A DNA stretch of 8,344 nucleotides from Planctomycetota bacterium. GTDB taxonomy: Bacteria; Planctomycetota; UBA8108. The DNA lies in the NCBI GenBank assembly GCA_016928605.1, contig JAFGKN010000116.1:1-8344 (forward strand), in the 5' to 3' direction. Shown here piece by piece: positions 5,607 to 8,344 of the stretch. The notes under the pieces are model-generated. The model ran no database searches. It was given only the letters and a program-made list of their open reading frames with translations, and was not told where the DNA came from. Position 1 is the first letter of the stretch, and each line of letters begins with the position of its first letter. The translations under genes and the position numbers were made by a program.

Positions 5607-7541
5607 ATGAGAGCACATCAGGCACCGGCCGCCGCCGCGTCCGCGGCTCTCTCTCTCTTGATCTGGCTCGCAGCCTCGCCGGCGGCCGCGGCGGAAGATC
5701 CGCATCTCGATCTGATCGTCCGCGACAGCTACCTCGCGGGCATCCCGCTCCTCGTGCGCGTCGAGCTCGTCGATGAAGGAGGATCCCCGGCGCGCTCCGT
5801 CTGGGACGCCGAGGCGCTGCTCTCCTTCGCGGGAGAAGGGATCGCGATGCTTCCGTTGCCCCTCGCGATCACGAACGGCACTGGAACGGTGCTGATCGCT
5901 CCGGACTCGGCGGCCGCGGGAGACATCGAGATCACGGCGAGCGTGGAGCTCCCGTCCGGGACCACCCTGCAGTCGACGAAAACGCTGGCGAGCCTCGAAG
6001 GCGTCTCCCGCAGCGAGGTGGAGGGAACGCTCGAAGCCGGGTTGAACGTCTGGGAGGGCGTGATCCACGTGACGGGCGACGTCACCGCGCCGTCGGGCGC
6101 GACGCTGCGCGTCGAGGCGGGAACGCTCGTTCTCATCGATGGGGTGGAGTCGGGCGAGGACGGCAAGGATATCAACGTCGAGGGCGCGATCGAGTGCCTC
6201 GGAACCGCCGAGCGACCGGTGACCTTCACAGCCGCCGATCCGTCCCGCCCGTGGGGCGAGATCGACCACGACGACGCGAGCCCCTCGCTCTACCGCTACA
6301 CCCACGTGACGCGAGCCGGAAACTCGCCCCGAGGCGGCCACACCGGCACCGGGCCGGCGATCCGCCCGCGCGGCTCGACCATCCACTTCGAGCACTGCGC
6401 TTTCACTGACAACATCGGCAAGGTGATGCAGGCCTCGAACTCGGATCTGGAATTCCATCGCTGCGTGCTCGCGCGGTCGGTGATGGGGCCGGAGGTCGGC
6501 GGAACACGGATCATCCTCGAAGAAAGCCTCATCGGGCACATGTTCGGTGAGATCAACAACGATGGCAATGACGGCGATGCGATCTACATCCACGATCAGC
6601 AGGCCGGCCAGGACGTGCTCCTGCGCGACTCGATCGTCCTCGGCTGCACGGACGATGGCATCGACACGCTCGAGGCAGATGTGATGATCGACGGCTGCAT
6701 CGTGCGGGATATCTTGTGCGACAAGGGGATCAGCGTCTTCGGCGGGTCGGCGGAGATCCGGCGCTGCCTCCTCATCGACAACGACAAGGGTGTCTCGGTC
6801 AAGTCGACCGGAGGCGCTTACGTCGACATCGACCACTGCACCTTCGCCGGCAACCGATGGTCGGTCGAGTCGCGGTACAAGTCGAACGCGACGAGCCCGG
6901 AAAACCACATCACGATCACCAACTCCATCGTCCGCCACAACAGCGCGGAGGATGGATCCGAGGGCTGCGAGAGCAACGAGCCCGTCGGCGGCCGGAGCAT
7001 CCGCACCGATTTCGATCCCTCCTACATCACGGTGCGCTACTCGAACCTCCAGGAGGGCTTCCAGGTCGAGGGCGAGTTTCTCTCCTCGTGGCCGGGGCCC
7101 GGAGACCACAACATCGGCGGCGATCCGCGCTTCCGCTCTCCCGAGGAGCACGAGTTCCTCCTGCTGCAGGACTCCCCCTGCATCGACGCGGCCGATCCGG
7201 ACGCGCCGCTCGACCCCGACGGCTCCCGGTCCGACATGGGCGCCTTCCCGTTCATCGCAGGATCCGAAGCGCCGCGCTTCCGGCGCGGTCACGTCAACGA
7301 CGACGACGGCATCGACATCTCCGACCCGATCCTGATCCTGCTCCATCTCTTCGCCGGACGGAGCATCGGATGCGAATCGGCGGCCGACACCAGCGACGAC
7401 GGCGACATCGACATCTCCGACGCCGTCGCCCTCCTCGGCCACATCTTCCAGGGAGGCGATCCCCCTCCGCCTCCGTCGGAGTCTTGTGGGGTCGACCCGA
7501 CGGATGATACCCTGACCTGCGAGATGTCGACCTGTCCCTGA
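5607..7541 (+). CDS. Secreted right-handed parallel beta-helix protein with C-terminal dockerin-like domain
   Basis: The protein is 644 aa. The start at 5607 is chosen because GAGGAG (5596-5601) lies 5 nt upstream and because a signal peptide follows at once (hydrophobic 8-29, ending SPAAAA-ED). A beta-sandwich-like segment comes next (about 32-135). LEAGLNVWEGVIHVTGDV then opens a right-handed beta-helix (about 140-540) with turns of the type 'x-V/I-x-x-C-x-x-x-x-N' (FEHCAFTDN, FHRCVLAR, IDGCIVRD, IRRCLLIDN, IDHCTFAGN). A DDGID motif sits mid-helix; such acidic turns occur in carbohydrate-acting helices, but no catalytic set can be assigned. The C-terminus has two EF-type Ca-binding repeats (N564-D573 and D594-D605, each with G-x-I-D-I-S-D), a proline run, and a tail with C627, C638 and C643 around CGVDPTDDTLTC. 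That tail is characteristic of planctomycete dockerin-like proteins. It is probably exported and Ca-stabilised; partner and substrate are unknown. The first gene of a unit with the FKBP lipoprotein. Confidence 0.92.
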   Translation: MRAHQAPAAAASAALSLLIWLAASPAAAAEDPHLDLIVRDSYLAGIPLLVRVELVDEGGSPARSVWDAEALLSFAGEGIAMLPLPLAITNGTGTVLIAPDSAAAGDIEITASVELPSGTTLQSTKTLASLEGVSRSEVEGTLEAGLNVWEGVIHVTGDVTAPSGATLRVEAGTLVLIDGVESGEDGKDINVEGAIECLGTAERPVTFTAADPSRPWGEIDHDDASPSLYRYTHVTRAGNSPRGGHTGTGPAIRPRGSTIHFEHCAFTDNIGKVMQASNSDLEFHRCVLARSVMGPEVGGTRIILEESLIGHMFGEINNDGNDGDAIYIHDQQAGQDVLLRDSIVLGCTDDGIDTLEADVMIDGCIVRDILCDKGISVFGGSAEIRRCLLIDNDKGVSVKSTGGAYVDIDHCTFAGNRWSVESRYKSNATSPENHITITNSIVRHNSAEDGSEGCESNEPVGGRSIRTDFDPSYITVRYSNLQEGFQVEGEFLSSWPGPGDHNIGGDPRFRSPEEHEFLLLQDSPCIDAADPDAPLDPDGSRSDMGAFPFIAGSEAPRFRRGHVNDDDGIDISDPILILLHLFAGRSIGCESAADTSDDGDIDISDAVALLGHIFQGGDPPPPPSESCGVDPTDDTLTCEMSTCP

Positions 7542-7564
7542 ATCGATAGCAGGAGCATGGAGCC

Positions 7565-8176
7565 ATGCGCATCCGAAGATTCGCGCCCGCAGCGCTTGTC
7601 CTTCTTCTCTGGAGCTGCAAGCCCTCCGACCCGAACCAGGCCTCACCTCCGGCGGGCGACGCTGCGGCTCCGGCCGGTCGGGATGAGAAGGTCGCCCCGC
7701 CGGCAGACGCCGCTCCCGCCGCGGCTCCGGCCGAGAGCGTGTCGACGCCGCCGGCGCCTGCGTCCCAGCGGCTCGATCCGCTCGTCCCGCAGGGCAAGAC
7801 GGGAGATCCCGCGGCGCGGCCTGGACTGAAGAGCACGCCGTCGGGGCTCCAGTACGCGGTGCTCCAGCAGGGTGAAGGCGCAACTCCCGAGCCCGGCAGG
7901 CGCGCGAGGATCCACATCACCGGCTGGATCCGCGTCCGCGATGCTCTGGGCCCGCAGATCGTCGACTCGCGCGAGAGCAAGATCCCCAAGGAGTTCGCGC
8001 TGACGCCGACCGATCTCGTCGCAGGGCTCCTGGAGGCCATCCTCGACATGCGCGCCGGGGAGCGCCGCTGGGTGATCGTCCCCTCGAAGCTCGGCTACGG
8101 CCTGAGCGGCTACGGGAGAACCGTGCCGCCCAACCAGGATCTCGTCTTCGACGTGGAGCTCGTCGACTTCCGGTAA
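7565..8176 (+). CDS. FKBP-type peptidyl-prolyl cis-trans isomerase, probable lipoprotein
   Basis: The protein is 203 aa. AGGAG (7551-7555) sits 9 nt before the ATG; an ATG at 7557 is too close to it. The N-terminus MRIRRFAPAALVLLLWSC is a lipoprotein signal with Cys18 as the probable lipidated residue. Trp at -2 of the lipobox is unusual. Residues 19-85 are a Pro/Ala-rich tether. The FKBP domain fills about 88-203 (TPSGLQYAVLQQGEG, then LDMRAGERRWVIVPSKLGYG, then VPPNQDLVFDVELVDF). Of the FKBP12 pocket residues, the D37 (VDSR), F46 (KEFAL), Y82 (GYG) and F99 (LVFDVEL) equivalents are kept. Y26 is Ile (IHITG), F36 is Val, and W59 is Leu (AGLLEAI). A short insert (RVRDALGPQI) sits before the VDSR motif. 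It probably assists folding of exported proteins at the envelope. It lies 23 bp after the beta-helix gene, so co-transcription is likely. Isomerase activity may be weak given the changed pocket. The TAA stop is also the left flank of the mobile element. Confidence 0.93.
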   Translation: MRIRRFAPAALVLLLWSCKPSDPNQASPPAGDAAAPAGRDEKVAPPADAAPAAAPAESVSTPPAPASQRLDPLVPQGKTGDPAARPGLKSTPSGLQYAVLQQGEGATPEPGRRARIHITGWIRVRDALGPQIVDSRESKIPKEFALTPTDLVAGLLEAILDMRAGERRWVIVPSKLGYGLSGYGRTVPPNQDLVFDVELVDFR

Positions 8177-8194
8177 GAGCCTATTTCAGTAGAC
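8177..8194 (+). repeat. Left terminal inverted repeat of the MITE-like element
   Basis: This is an 18-bp arm beginning GAGCC, directly after the FKBP gene's stop codon. The next base inward (G8195) no longer pairs with the other arm (G8323), which fixes the arm length. Confidence 0.85.
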
Positions 8195-8292
8195 GCTCCG
8201 TAGGCCCGAGGCCGAGCGAGGAGCCGACGGGCAAGGAGCGACGACGACGCGATCGGGCGGAGAGTATCGTGGAGAAGGAGCGACGCAGAACC

Positions 8293-8310
8293 GCCGGCTC
8301 CGCAGCCGGC
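8293..8310. repeat. Internal hairpin of the MITE-like element
   Basis: GCCGGCT (8293-8299) and AGCCGGC (8304-8310) form a perfect 7-bp stem with a CCGC loop, 13 nt inside the right arm. No T-run follows, so a terminator role is doubtful. Confidence 0.6.
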
Positions 8311-8323
8311 CGAAGCCAGGATG

Positions 8324-8341
8324 GTCTACTGAAATAGGCTC
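8324..8341 (-). repeat. Right terminal inverted repeat of the MITE-like element
   Basis: This is the exact reverse complement of 8177-8194 and ends three bases before the window edge, followed by TAA. Confidence 0.85.
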
Positions 8342-8344
8342 TAA

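Larger units (their letters stand above)
8177..8341. mobile_element. MITE-like element, 165 bp, with 18-bp perfect terminal inverted repeats and TAA target duplication
   Basis: The ends GAGCCTATTTCAGTAGAC (8177-8194) and its exact reverse complement (8324-8341) match over 18 of 18 bases. TAA stands directly outside both ends (8174-8176 and 8342-8344). TAA fits a 3-bp TNA target duplication, and ends beginning GAGCC are, as I recall, seen in IS5-family groups (IS1031/ISL2-like). There is no room for a transposase. The inside is GC- and purine-rich, with an 11-bp direct repeat AAGGAGCGACG (8233-8243 and 8275-8285, 42 bp apart) and a GCCGGCT/AGCCGGC hairpin (8293-8310). It is therefore best read as a non-autonomous element mobilised by a full IS elsewhere in the genome. 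The alternative is a dispersed palindromic repeat acting as the transcript end of the FKBP unit. Because the sequence stops at the right TAA, the duplication cannot be checked against further flank. Confidence 0.7.

Noticed and set aside
5291..5608. Minus-strand open frame of 105 codons, attractive because a U-tract stem-loop follows it
   Set aside because: Third positions are unusually AT-rich for this genome, no good ribosome site was found, and it runs into the start of the beta-helix gene.
5403..7883. Minus-strand open frame of 826 codons opposite the beta-helix gene
   Set aside because: Val/Asp/Arg-rich antisense shadow of a gene rich in GTC, GAC and ATC codons; no motif or ribosome site.

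Overview
This is a GC-rich window (most codons end in G or C). It most likely comes from a Planctomycetota bacterium or a similar uncultured lineage. The evidence is a secreted beta-helix protein ending in a dockerin-like Ca-binding repeat pair plus the 'CGVDPT' C-terminus that I associate with Planctomycetota, a secreted squalene-cyclase-like alpha-toroid protein with a HEAT-like tail, and a partial four-helix-bundle (23S rRNA intervening-sequence type) protein. The phylum call is inference from protein style, not from a marker gene.

Layout. At the left edge, on the minus strand, lies the 5' end of a four-helix-bundle gene (1-106), cut by the window boundary and preceded by a clear Shine-Dalgarno site. 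A gene-poor stretch (107-763) follows. It holds an 18-bp palindrome (165-182), a 12-bp-period minisatellite (311-424), and a small minus-strand ORF (417-566) with a good ribosome site and codon-like composition.

A plus-strand cluster then runs from 764 to 5226. Its first gene is a secreted protein that reads like an alkaline-phosphatase/sulfatase-superfamily fold stripped of its catalytic and metal residues. The second is a secreted alpha-toroid protein, joined to the first by an ATGA overlap. The third is a cytoplasmic AlkP-superfamily (nucleotide pyrophosphatase/phosphodiesterase-like) protein 27 bp further on. A stem-loop follows the cluster (5232-5265).

After a 380-bp intergenic region with a credible extended -10 promoter (5534-5542) comes a second plus-strand unit: a secreted right-handed beta-helix/dockerin protein (5607-7541) and, 23 bp later, an FKBP-type peptidyl-prolyl isomerase lipoprotein (7565-8176). 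This unit is built for export: its first product is secreted to the periplasm or outside, and the second is a possible folding helper.

The window ends in a 165-bp MITE-like element (8177-8341) with perfect 18-bp terminal inverted repeats. It is flanked by TAA/TAA, and the left TAA is the stop codon of the FKBP gene.

The most unusual points are the translationally coupled pair of a pseudo-AlkP protein and an alpha-toroid protein, followed by an AlkP relative whose own metal-ligand motifs are non-canonical, and the MITE inserted exactly at a stop codon. No tRNA, rRNA or CRISPR array was seen.
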